This document shows, in pieces, positions 25,098 through 30,840 of a DNA stretch of 30,940 bases (position 1 is its first letter; every line of letters begins with the position of its first letter). The notes beneath the pieces are model-generated. The model did no database searches, was not told the DNA's origin, and saw only the letters and a program-made list of their open reading frames with translations. This stretch comes from a bacterium (GTDB taxonomy: Bacteria; JACRDZ01; JAQUKH01). The stretch is from positions 1-30,940 of the forward strand of contig JAQUKH010000030.1 in assembly GCA_028719205.1 (NCBI GenBank), in the 5' to 3' direction. Position numbers and translations under genes: made by a program.

Positions 25098-25522
25098 TAT
25101 TTTATGACAACACATTCCTTTGGTTCGAGATTTTTTGCCATTGACCAAACAGTGGCCGCCATTTCTTTGACCCGAAATACGGCAATGCACTCTTGCCCAT
25201 ATTGAGCGACTATCGGCTTGAGGAAAGGCCTTTGTGAAATAATTTCCTCTCTTAACTTACTATCGTTTTCAGGTACGGCAATTCCGCTGACGCGGACTTG
25301 TACCAAATTCTGCGGATCGCCATTATGAAAACATAACTCAATATTAGGATTTGTCCGGAGCTGCTTATACAGGTCTCTCATCACGCCCGTGTGAAAAATA
25401 ATGCCTTTCTCATCAGCCCTATACATCCACATCCCGCGAACATGGGGTTTGTTATTAACGCACGTTGCCAACGCGCAAGACATATTTTTGTTAATGAACT
25501 CCAAGATTTCTTTCTGTGTCAT
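25097..25522 (-). CDS. PNPOx-like FMN-binding split-barrel protein
   Basis: 141 residues. The fold pattern is that of the pyridoxamine 5'-phosphate oxidase-like superfamily (general stress protein 26 group): ALATCVNNKPHVRGMWMYRA, IIFHTGVMRDLYKQLRTNP, IELCFHNGDPQNLVQVRVSG and ECIAVFRVKEMAATVW. Such proteins bind FMN, F420 or heme and reduce small molecules; the substrate cannot be told. The AAAGGAG ribosome site is good. It is a single-gene cassette between the sites at 25046 and 25539. Confidence 0.88.
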   Translation of the reverse strand: MTQKEILEFINKNMSCALATCVNNKPHVRGMWMYRADEKGIIFHTGVMRDLYKQLRTNPNIELCFHNGDPQNLVQVRVSGIAVPENDSKLREEIISQRPFLKPIVAQYGQECIAVFRVKEMAATVWSMAKNLEPKECVVIK

Positions 25523-25538
25523 ATTGTTCTCCTTTAAG

Positions 25539-25596
25539 TTCTAACGCCAAAGCTCACTGGCGGCGTACTCGCCGTCCAGTGAAGCGCCAGTTAGGC
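25539..25596 (-). repeat. Integron attC site
   Basis: Ends: TTCTAAC (25539-25545) and GTTAGGC (25590-25596). Stem: CACTGG + CGGCG, loop TACT, CGCCG, bulged T (25575), CCAGTG. Follows the brnA stop at 25608 on the minus strand. Confidence 0.9.
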
Positions 25597-25607
25597 TATT
25601 TTATTTA

Positions 25608-25823
25608 TTAAGCCGCTTTCCATTGCAAAGAAAGCCTGCGACTTGAAGCGGCACAATCACGCAAATAGAGATTGATCAGGGTTTGATATGGTATTTCTGC
25701 TTCTTCCGAAAGTTTTTTGAAATACTTAATTGTGTCCTCATCAAGCCGGATTGTAACCTGTTTTTTTAGGCGGCTAGCATATGGATTTTTTTTGGCTTTT
25801 GAAAAATCGTATTCTTTTCTCAT
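25608..25823 (-). CDS. brnA: BrnA-type antitoxin
   Basis: 71 residues. It shows the BrnA pattern YDFSKAKKNPYASRLKKQVTI, split here as YDFSKAKKNPYA and KKQVTIRLDEDTIKYFKKL, then IPYQTLINLYLRDCA, a ribbon-helix-helix DNA-binding fold. BrnA binds and neutralises BrnT and represses the operon. It starts 3 bases after brnT behind a GGAGGT ribosome site. Toxin-first order is normal for BrnTA. The C-terminal tail is short. Confidence 0.92.
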   Translation of the reverse strand: MRKEYDFSKAKKNPYASRLKKQVTIRLDEDTIKYFKKLSEEAEIPYQTLINLYLRDCAASSRRLSLQWKAA

Positions 25824-25826
25824 TTT

Positions 25827-26111
25827 TTACCTCCAATATTGTTTCTGTTCTGAACGGGTTGCTTTACGAGCAGATATAATTCTTATTACTTCATCATTCT
25901 TCTTATAACAGTGACAAACAACTAAAATACGAAGGTTAGAACTCAACCCAAGAAGTATAAATCTGTCCTCTTCATCCGAATGATCCGGGTCATGGAGAAG
26001 CAAGGCATTTTCATCAACGAATACTGTTTGGCCTTCCTCAAAGGATATACCATGTTTCTTTATGTTTGAAGTGTTTTTGTCCTTATCCCATTCAAATGAT
26101 ATGTTTGCCAT
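25827..26111 (-). CDS. brnT: BrnT-type ribonuclease toxin
   Basis: 94 residues. The typical BrnT motifs are FEWDKDKNTSNIKKHGISFEE, split as FEWDKDKN and KKHGISFEEGQTVF, then RFILLGLS, LVVCHCYKKNDEVIRIISAR and RKATRSEQKQYW. BrnT is a RelE-fold mRNA interferase. The ATG at 26111 has no ribosome site; a strong promoter upstream would start transcription on that ATG, so the toxin mRNA is probably leaderless. Confidence 0.94.
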   Translation of the reverse strand: MANISFEWDKDKNTSNIKKHGISFEEGQTVFVDENALLLHDPDHSDEEDRFILLGLSSNLRILVVCHCYKKNDEVIRIISARKATRSEQKQYWR

Positions 26112-26117
26112 ACTTAC

Positions 26118-26146
26118 ATTGTAACTACATTATAATGTTTTGTCAA
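26118..26146 (-). promoter_or_regulatory. brnTA promoter with palindromic operator, leaderless start
   Basis: On the minus strand TTGACA (26146-26141), 17 bases, TACAAT (26123-26118). A 12-bp perfect palindrome ACATTATAATGT (26127-26138) fills the spacer and is a likely BrnA operator. The expected start site, near 26111, is the A of the brnT ATG. Confidence 0.8.
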
Positions 26147-26165
26147 TTTTATTTATAATTTATCT

Positions 26166-26225
26166 GTCTAACGCTAAAAAATCAGGCGTGGCTATAGGCC
26201 ATCGCCTGCATTGCCCTTGTTAAAA
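26166..26225 (-). repeat. Integron attC site
   Basis: Ends: GTCTAAC (26166-26172, perfect RYYYAAC; GTTAGAC on minus) and GTTAAAA (26219-26225). Stem: CAGGCG + TGGC, loop TATAG, GCCA, bulged T (26202), CGCCTG. Follows the DUF2442 gene stop by 11 bases. Confidence 0.92.
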
Positions 26226-26236
26226 TCTTCTATTTA

Positions 26237-26479
26237 TTATTTAATAGTTTGTCCTACTTCGTAGAGGAAATCAGGTGAGAAATCAGCATTATTTGGCCAA
26301 ACTACAGTATCTATATCTTTATTGAGAGTTACGTTTTTAAAATATGAGATATCCTTTAGAGGCTCAAATATTTTTCCGTCAAGATATGATTTTAAATCAA
26401 CTATTTTATATTCATTATTTTCAAATTTTACTTTTAATTTATGTCCGTCAACATATTTTACATCAGTTATCCAATGCAT
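26237..26479 (-). CDS. DUF2442-family protein, probable partner of DUF4160
   Basis: 80 residues. The DUF2442 pattern is clear: ITDVKYVDGHKLKVKFENNE, then VDLKSYLDGKIFEPLKD, YFKNVTL and TVVWPNNADFSPDFLYE. Members occur beside DUF4160 genes and are predicted to form toxin-antitoxin-like pairs; biochemical roles are little known. It starts 11 bases after the DUF4160 gene, behind an AGGAGGT ribosome site, in the same cassette. Confidence 0.92.
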   Translation of the reverse strand: MHWITDVKYVDGHKLKVKFENNEYKIVDLKSYLDGKIFEPLKDISYFKNVTLNKDIDTVVWPNNADFSPDFLYEVGQTIK

Positions 26480-26490
26480 AAAATAACCTC

Positions 26491-26751
26491 CTATACTAAA
26501 GGTTCAATCTTTTTAAGTTCGTCTTTCCTTTCAACCAATTCCCAATCTTCCAGTAATTCTTCACGATGCAGAAAAGCCCATTCTAAAACAAGTGAAATTA
26601 TTCTTTTTGGTAAGTCACCTTCAATAAGCTTTAATTCATTTATAGAAAAAGATGCTCTGAATTCACCATACTTAGCATGAAAATGCGGTGGTGTATGTTC
26701 ATTATAATACATCGAAATTATTATTCCTAAAAATCTGGAGATTTCTGGCAT
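26491..26751 (-). CDS. DUF4160-family protein
   Basis: 86 residues. The family signature is MPEISRFLGIIISMYYNEHTP (read as PEISRFLGIIISMYY) followed by PPHFHAKYGEFRASFSI and a helical C-terminus (LVLEWAFLHREELLEDW). DUF4160 proteins are small, often paired with DUF2442, and treated as a candidate TA module. The ribosome site GGAAGATTA precedes the ATG; a TATAAT lies at 26772-26777 on the minus strand without a clear -35. Confidence 0.92.
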   Translation of the reverse strand: MPEISRFLGIIISMYYNEHTPPHFHAKYGEFRASFSINELKLIEGDLPKRIISLVLEWAFLHREELLEDWELVERKDELKKIEPLV

Positions 26752-26847
26752 TAATCTTCCTTTCTGCTGAAATTATATCATATTTTATATATTTGTTATT
26801 CAGATTTTATAAAAGTTCAAATAGTTGGGATTGTTCCTAAATTTTAT

Positions 26848-26906
26848 TTTTAACGAATAAATCAGCGGTGCCGCTATGCGGTATCCGCTGCATGATGTTG
26901 TTAAAA
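26848..26906 (-). repeat. Integron attC site
   Basis: Ends: TTTTAAC (26848-26854) and GTTAAAA (26900-26906). Stem: CAGCGG + TGCCGC, loop TAT, GCGGTA, bulged T (26884), CCGCTG. The decayed surface-protein gene ends 90 bases to its right. Confidence 0.9.
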
Positions 26907-26995
26907 TCTTATTTTTTATATCTTCCCTTTTTGTTTATCGATGAAATAAAAGAGGGGTTAGGAAAGTTTAAATAGTTAAGAGCGTCCCCTATCTC

Positions 26996-27804
26996 TCAAT
27001 TGGATATAGATAAAGTTTTTGTTCTTGTTGGAGTAACAGAATCATTTTCATAAATTTCAATTGTTTTAGTATATGGACCGTCCCAGAAGGAAATATTCAT
27101 ATCATTATTTTTCGATTCTGATATAAAAACTCCTGTCGCTCCAAACATTCCTCCTATATTATTAGGATCATATTCAATCCAGCCTAAAGGATCCTTCGCC
27201 CAAATATCTTCTGAAGTTAATATAACTACTTTTAACTTAGCTCCCTCAATAAGTTCAGCTCTCAAACTATATGATTTACGAGTTATGATGTTAATTGAGT
27301 TTTCTCCTAAGATATTATTTCCGTAAATGCCTGTTTCAGGATAAGTAATGCCGGAAGTACCTGCTCCTTTAATAGTAAAAGTATAAAGGTTTTCGTCTAA
27401 ATCGTTATTTTTTATAAGTATGGAGGCAGTTTGTTCTTCTTTATTTTTAGGATTATAATTGATACTAAAAGTTTGCCTTGCGCCTAATGGAATAATCATT
27501 GAAGAAGGTTGAGTCAAAGTGAATACATTGCTATCACTTGTTAAAGTTATGTTGTCGCTTATTATTAAGTCATTATTGCCATTATTCTCTATCGTAAAAG
27601 TTATTGTCGTACTTTGATTAATTTTAATACTTCCGAAGTCATAAATTCCGCCTGAAGATATATCAGTATTCCCTACCTTCAGGATTAGTTAGTTTTGCAC
27701 CAGTGTTTTCATCTACATTCGTATTTGGGTACATTGATCCTGAGGTTATTAGAAAAATTGAAAATCAATACCACCCCCCACCCGTGTTTAGTTAATTTTG
27801 TCAT
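26996..27804 (-). pseudogene. Decayed secreted surface-protein gene (choice-of-anchor-D/HYDIN-like domain)
   Basis: The minus-strand frame open at 27517-26996 (173 residues) continues to the right, without an ATG, as DISSGGIYDFGSIKINQSTT and TFTIENNGNNDLIISDNI. This is the repeat type found in choice-of-anchor-D / ASPM-SPD2-HYDIN domains. Further upstream the same protein can be read in two other frames: MTKLTKHGWGVVLI (ATG at 27804), then FSIFLITSGSMYPNTNVDEN and TGAKLTNPE. So at least two frameshifts, near 27765 and 27690, separate a signal peptide from the domain. A run of G near 27775 could hold a sequencing error, but two shifts favour decay. The C-terminal half (SYSLRAELIEGAKLKVVIL) is intact and ends in TGA. 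Confidence 0.7.
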
Positions 27805-27832
27805 ATGAATATTCCCTTTTTTATTTTTCTAT

Positions 27833-27889
27833 TTTTAACATTTGAGCTCAGGCGTGCCGTTAGGCGTCGCTTGAAGCGATTCGTTAAAA
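27833..27889 (-). repeat. Integron attC site
   Basis: Ends: TTTTAAC (27833-27839) and GTTAAAA (27883-27889). Stem: CAGGCG, TGCC, loop GTTA, GGCG, bulged T (27867), CGCTTG (one wobble/mismatch). Less perfectly paired than its neighbours. Confidence 0.82.
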
Positions 27890-27956
27890 TCTTAATCTGT
27901 AAATCTTTTTTTGGTGTACTAATTCAATTCTGTTATCGAGCTGCTCCTTAAGTATG

Positions 27957-28385
27957 TTAGTTTCTTCCCATTTCAATTAGAAGAAATATATTCCCTTCTT
28001 TATCTTCTACATATCTCCAAAATGGCGATTTGAAATGAATTGAGGCCGCAACTACTTCTTGTTGCTTATATCCTTCAGCACTTGCTCGAACAATAAATTG
28101 TCTTTCTCCTATGTCTGGACATTTACTTAAGAAGAATTTCCATGGGATTCTGAATTTACCTTTTTTATCAATTTTAAAAGTATATGTTTTTGTATTTTCC
28201 TTAACAAGAAATCCTTTTTCATGGATTTCTAAAACAATTTTAGCATCAATTATAGGTTCGTTATTATCTTTACTTACAATTTGCCCATAAATTGTTTTGG
28301 TAAAATTTTGTTCACAACCAGATATAGAGAAAACAATTATAAAAAATATTAATAATTGTAAATAGATACTAATTTTATTATTCAT
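27957..28385 (-). CDS. Lipoprotein with a carboxypeptidase-regulatory-like beta-sandwich
   Basis: 142 residues from the ATG at 28385; the longer frame starting at 28460 would run through the attC-like hairpins and is rejected. The signal is LLIFFIIVFSISGC, lipobox SISGC, so the protein is probably lipid-anchored. The mature part (KTIYGQIVSKDNNEPIIDAK, IVLEIHEKG, KKGKFRIPWKFF, FIVRASAEGYKQQE) fits a carboxypeptidase-D regulatory-like or transthyretin-like fold. The function is unknown. No good ribosome site is seen. The cassette is bounded by the sites at 27833 and 28397. Confidence 0.8.
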   Translation of the reverse strand: MNNKISIYLQLLIFFIIVFSISGCEQNFTKTIYGQIVSKDNNEPIIDAKIVLEIHEKGFLVKENTKTYTFKIDKKGKFRIPWKFFLSKCPDIGERQFIVRASAEGYKQQEVVAASIHFKSPFWRYVEDKEGNIFLLIEMGRN

Positions 28386-28396
28386 AGATATTTTCA

Positions 28397-28622
28397 ATTT
28401 AACAGCGAGTTGAGCGAAATTGAACTGGACTGGCATGCTTGCATGCCAAGACCAGGGCAATTTGCGCTCGAACGATTTGTTCGACCGCGCGAATCAGCGC
28501 GCGGTCGGACTAATCGGGCGAGTGCGTACGCGCAACTCGCTGTTCGGGCGCGCGCAGCGCGGCCGAACGCCCGAAACTCAGCCGCGCCGTACTCGGCGTC
28601 GGCTGGAGTGCACTTGTTAAAA
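28397..28622 (-). repeat. GC-rich tandem cluster of attC-like hairpins with no gene
   Basis: Five stem-loops lie end to end: (A) 28414-28467, closing GCGAAATTG/CAATTTGCGC with inner TGGCATGC/GCATGCCA (28431-28448); (B) TCGAAC/GTTCGA (28468-28484) overlapping GACCGCGCG/CGCGCGGTC (28483-28506); (C) GCGAG+TGCG/CGCA+A+CTCGC (28518-28540), with a bulged base as in attC; (D) TTCGGGCG/CGCCCGAA (28543-28575); (E) a full attC at 28562-28622. The left end ATTTAAC (28397-28403) is a perfect RYYYAAC. Larger pairing also exists: AACAGCGAGTTG (28401-28412) with CAACTCGCTGTT (28533-28544). GC content is far above the AT-rich flanks. Confidence 0.75.
28562..28622 (-). repeat. Integron attC site within the hairpin cluster
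   Basis: Ends: GCCGAAC (28562-28568; GTTCGGC on minus, one change from consensus) and GTTAAAA (28616-28622). Stem: CAGCCG + CGCCG, loop TACT, CGGCG, bulged T (28599), CGGCTG. Follows the RelB-like gene stop by 38 bases. Confidence 0.85.
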
Positions 28623-28659
28623 TCTTAAATTGTAAAAGTATCTCACAAATTTAAAGAGC

Positions 28660-28878
28660 CTAGATATTTTTTAGTATTTCTTCAGCAGAATAAAAATGAG
28701 CTTTTTTATTTTTTTCTTTTATTTCAAATGTTTCAATCTCTTTCCTGTCTACCAGATTTTCGTACATCTCTATCATTGATTTCTTTAACAGTTTTGAACG
28801 GTCTTCGTCGTAATAAGTTTCTAATTTTTTTAAAACTTTTTCTTCATATGGATTAAATCTTACAGATATTACAGCCAT
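28660..28878 (-). CDS. RelB/DUF6290-like antitoxin
   Basis: 72 residues. The N-terminus AVISVRFNPYEEKVLKKLETYY is a ribbon-helix-helix start (read as VISVRFNPYEEKVLKKL), followed by SKLLKKSMIEMYENLVDRKE and a C-terminal toxin-binding tail. This matches the small RelB-type antitoxins now placed in DUF6290. It overlaps the toxin gene by 10 bases, with an AGGAGG ribosome site inside the toxin frame. Confidence 0.88.
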   Translation of the reverse strand: MAVISVRFNPYEEKVLKKLETYYDEDRSKLLKKSMIEMYENLVDRKEIETFEIKEKNKKAHFYSAEEILKNI

Positions 28879-29138
28879 TGTTTATAAACCTCCTCTCGTT
28901 TTGCTATACTGATAATGAAGTAATCCTCATTTTCAATGTAGAATATCGCTCTGAACTTGTTTTTTCTCATTCTATAATATGTCCGTGCTTCATTTGATTT
29001 TAATCGCTTTATATCAAATAAGTTCAGATCTTTTGTTGTTTCCAAGGCAATAAATGCGTGATGAAATAATTGAAAAACCTCTTTAGGTATTTTTCCTTTC
29101 TTTAAATTCCGTAATACTTCATCTTCGTATTTAATCAT
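28869..29138 (-). CDS. RelE-like toxin
   Basis: 89 residues. The motifs FQLFHHAFIALETTKDLNLF, FDIKRLKSNEARTYYRMRKN, FRAIFYIENEDYFIISIAKR and EEVYKQW follow the RelE/ParE-superfamily order: basic beta-strand core with an R.FRAIF motif, then ...IAKREEVY. The toxin is probably an mRNA interferase. The ATG at 29138 has no ribosome site and coincides with the predicted transcription start of the promoter at 29145-29173. Confidence 0.88.
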   Translation of the reverse strand: MIKYEDEVLRNLKKGKIPKEVFQLFHHAFIALETTKDLNLFDIKRLKSNEARTYYRMRKNKFRAIFYIENEDYFIISIAKREEVYKQWL

Positions 29139-29144
29139 GTATAC

Positions 29145-29173
29145 ATTGTAATACTTATATTTATTTTTGTCAA
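29145..29173 (-). promoter_or_regulatory. Promoter of the relE-like cassette, leaderless start
   Basis: On the minus strand TTGACA (29173-29168), 17 bases, TACAAT (29150-29145), then GTATAC and ATG. The boxes and spacing are identical to the brnTA promoter, and the predicted start site again falls on the A of the toxin ATG. Confidence 0.8.
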
Positions 29174-29219
29174 GTTGTTTTTCGATAGGTGGGGAAGAAT
29201 TTAGTTATTTTATTCTTAT

Positions 29220-29279
29220 TTTTAACGTTGAAAACTCAGGCGCCGCCATAGGCGGTCGCCTGAAGTGCCCTTGTTAAAA
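29220..29279 (-). repeat. Integron attC site
   Basis: Ends: TTTTAAC (29220-29226) and GTTAAAA (29273-29279). Stem: CAGGCG + CCGCC, loop ATA, GGCGG, bulged T (29256), CGCCTG. The parE-like gene stop (29282) follows within 3 bases. The most regular site of the array. Confidence 0.93.
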
Positions 29280-29281
29280 TT

Positions 29282-29575
29282 TTAATTTATTCTATCAGCC
29301 CAATAGTTAGGTTTTCTGTGTAAATGTGCAAATGCAAGAACAACAATTATGTCATTTTGTATTGAATAAATTATTTTATAGGGAAATTTATGAACTAAAT
29401 ATTTTCTGGTTTCTTTACGCTCAGGTGGCCATGCAAGAGGGAATTGCTGGATATGAAGAAGTGATTGCTCAATTTTATTTTCAAATTTGGTGCCTAAACC
29501 GGTTTGTTCTATTTCATAAAACTCTTTAGCCTCATTAAATTCAAATTGGGCAATTTTAAGAATTCTTATTTCCAT
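29282..29575 (-). CDS. ParE-family toxin
   Basis: 97 residues. The motifs FEFNEAKEFYEIEQTGLGTKF, split as EFNEAKEFYEIEQTGLG, then FPLAWPPERKETRKYLVHKF and FPYKIIYSIQNDIIVVLAFAH with HLHRKPNYWADR are textbook ParE/RelE-superfamily plasmid-stabilisation toxins. ParE toxins act on DNA gyrase, though this subfamily has not been tested here. It starts 2 bases after the antitoxin gene and has no separate ribosome site, so translation is probably coupled. Confidence 0.93.
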   Translation of the reverse strand: MEIRILKIAQFEFNEAKEFYEIEQTGLGTKFENKIEQSLLHIQQFPLAWPPERKETRKYLVHKFPYKIIYSIQNDIIVVLAFAHLHRKPNYWADRIN

Positions 29576-29577
29576 AG

Positions 29578-29787
29578 TTATTTTTTGGTAAACATTTCCT
29601 CAAGAGAAACAGTTTTTAATTTCCCAGCTTTATAGGCTTTCAGTCTTTTTTCTGCTTCATCTGCCCAAATTTTTTCAATTTCAGGATCTGGGACATCAAG
29701 ACTTTTCATTAACGCTTCAATAACTATGGATTTTTCCGCTGGTTTAAGATTTAATGCTTTTGATATTATTTGTTTTGTTGGTGACAT
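29578..29787 (-). CDS. Addiction-module antitoxin (Unstab_antitox type)
   Basis: 69 residues. The pattern is that of the small putative addiction-module components: ALNLKPAEKSIVIEALMKSLD, split as LKPAEKSIVIEALMKSL, then EIEKIWADEAEKRLKAYKAG and KLKTVSLEEMF. Antitoxin-first order with a ParE toxin is standard. The AGAGG ribosome site precedes the ATG, and a TATAAT (29828-29823, minus) lies about 35 bases upstream. Confidence 0.92.
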   Translation of the reverse strand: MSPTKQIISKALNLKPAEKSIVIEALMKSLDVPDPEIEKIWADEAEKRLKAYKAGKLKTVSLEEMFTKK

Positions 29788-29868
29788 AATTTATACCTCT
29801 TAAATATATTTATTTCTTCTGAATTATAGCACAAAATATCTTAATATATTAATTTTTCTAATTTTCAT

Positions 29869-29927
29869 TTTTAACGCCGGAAATCACTGGCGGGCTACTG
29901 CCCGTCCAGTGCATTGAAATGTTGGGA
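29869..29927 (-). repeat. Integron attC site
   Basis: Ends: TTTTAAC (29869-29875) and GTTGGGA (29921-29927). Stem: CACTGG + CGGGC, loop TACT, GCCCG, bulged T (29905), CCAGTG; nearly the same as the 25539 site. The ParE-like gene stop at 29936 follows by 8 bases. Confidence 0.9.
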
Positions 29928-29935
29928 ATCTTAAT

Positions 29936-30232
29936 TTATTTTATATAATTTTTTAATTCCATTGCGCCATGGAAGACACCAAGAATATCTATTCTCTGCG
30001 GATCATTAATTAAGTAAGCAATTCTATAATGTGTATAGTATATTACTCTCACATTTTCCTTGTTTATATCTTGGTATATCCCGCCAATTTCTGGGAATAG
30101 TTTTAATATTTGCGCTTTTTCACGTATTTTTGCTACGACATTTTTTGCTGCTCTGGGATTGTCTAGTGTGATGTAATCATGAATGTTTTTTAAGCAGGAT
30201 TTTGCTTCATCGGTCCAGTTCAATTTTACCAT
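29936..30232 (-). CDS. ParE/RelE-family toxin
   Basis: 98 residues. The motifs LNWTDEAKSCLKNIHDYI, AAKNVVAKIREKAQILKLFPE, split as AAKNVVAKIREKAQ and LKLFPEIGGIYQD, then VRVIYYTHYRIAYLI and IDILGVFHGAMEL follow the ParE toxin core. The start ATG lies inside the end of a 59-residue antitoxin gene (7-base overlap), and the attC at 29869 follows the stop. Confidence 0.93.
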   Translation of the reverse strand: MVKLNWTDEAKSCLKNIHDYITLDNPRAAKNVVAKIREKAQILKLFPEIGGIYQDINKENVRVIYYTHYRIAYLINDPQRIDILGVFHGAMELKNYIK

Positions 30233-30405
30233 TTTTCAATTTCTCTACCCAAATCTTCATCGGATGTAATTTTATTTAATTGAGAATCCCTGATTCCTCT
30301 TTCAACCATACGTTTAAACAGTAATTCCTTTATAAGTTCATCGTATGAAACATCATCAGGCAGGTCATCTATTATTTTTTTAGCATTATCTTTTATTGAT
30401 AACAT
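30226..30405 (-). CDS. Small antitoxin of the ParE-like cassette
   Basis: 59 residues. It reads MLSIKDNAKKIIDDLPDDVSY, given here as SIKDNAKKIIDDLPDDVS, followed by YDELIKELLFKRMVERGIRD and an acidic end DEDLGREIEKW. This resembles short helical antitoxins that pair with ParE toxins (the DELI...L......G..D pattern). An AAAGGAG ribosome site lies 5 bases before the ATG. The gene overlaps the toxin start by 7 bases, so the pair is translationally coupled. Confidence 0.85.
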   Translation of the reverse strand: MLSIKDNAKKIIDDLPDDVSYDELIKELLFKRMVERGIRDSQLNKITSDEDLGREIEKW

Positions 30406-30461
30406 ATTTAGCTCCTTTCCTATGCTTATATTTTACCATAGTAAGGCAATTATTTTTGGAT

Positions 30462-30839
30462 TTATTTTTTATTCAAGGGAAAAATTTTATCGAAAATATT
30501 ATTATATGACAAATAAATGTTAAGGTGTTTTTTAAATATTTGCTTAGACTTATCAATTTGTTCACTGAACCAAATAATTTCTTTATCTATTTCTTCGTGT
30601 GTTGCAATCTTATCTTTATTGGGACCTTCTAGGATTTGTCTTTGTTTGCGAAGATTTAAACCATGTTTAAAAATTTCATTAATATAATCTGATATCTCTT
30701 GGCTTTCGAATAAAAAATCTGCCTCCGAAACAGAGTTTCGAAACCCGATAAGGTCGTTTAAGTCAGGCCGGTCATTTACAAAAGAAATACTTAATATCTT
30801 CTTAATTTCTTCGTAGATTTTAAGTCGTCGTTCATACAC
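30462..30839 (-). CDS. C-terminal part of a protein of unknown function, probably 5'-truncated
   Basis: 125 residues from a GTG at 30839. The sequence is helical and charged: VYERRLKIYEEIKKILSISF, ADFLFESQEISDYINEIFKH, then EEIDKEIIWFSEQIDKSKQI. I recall similar C-terminal cytoplasmic parts (YERRLKIYEEI..FL ... F.FGKEI..YI) in proteins that begin with a membrane segment, but this copy has none. The in-frame codons upstream reach a stop at once, and the DNA just beyond (30848-30940) reads as a transposase in another frame. This suggests a lost 5' end. No ribosome site and no attC-like site are seen next to it. Confidence 0.6.
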   Translation of the reverse strand: MYERRLKIYEEIKKILSISFVNDRPDLNDLIGFRNSVSEADFLFESQEISDYINEIFKHGLNLRKQRQILEGPNKDKIATHEEIDKEIIWFSEQIDKSKQIFKKHLNIYLSYNNIFDKIFPLNKK

Positions 30840-30840
30840 T

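Larger units (their letters stand above)
25046..30405 (-). mobile_element. Integron-type gene-cassette array without integrase in the window
   Basis: Eight gene units are separated by attC-like sites: 25046, 25539, 26166, 26848, 27833, 28397-28622, 29220 and 29869. Sites lie within 2-90 bases after minus-strand stop codons, and genes start 14-100 bases after the previous site. Site ends match GTTRRRY/RYYYAAC, and each stem carries one bulged base between outer and inner arms. In aadA-type attC sites that base is an A on the cassette top strand, as it is here on the minus strand. This sets the orientation: cassettes read on minus. No tyrosine-recombinase gene is present; it could lie beyond 30940 or be lost. 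Confidence 0.88.

Noticed and set aside
26818-26995. Similar strings AAATAGTTGGGA and AAATAGTTAAGA on both sides of the attC at 26848
   Set aside because: Too short and imperfect to claim a duplication.
28386-28460. Longer start for the cassette lipoprotein
   Set aside because: It would translate the attC-like hairpins and bury the lipoprotein signal peptide.
28410-28628. Two overlapping plus-strand open frames of 66-72 codons
   Set aside because: They lie wholly inside the GC-rich hairpin cluster; the Arg/Ala-rich translations follow from palindromic GC-rich DNA, and no ribosome site is present.
25539-29927. CRISPR array
   Set aside because: The repeats are palindromic sites 600-1000 bases apart with genes between them, not short regular spacers, and no cas gene is present.
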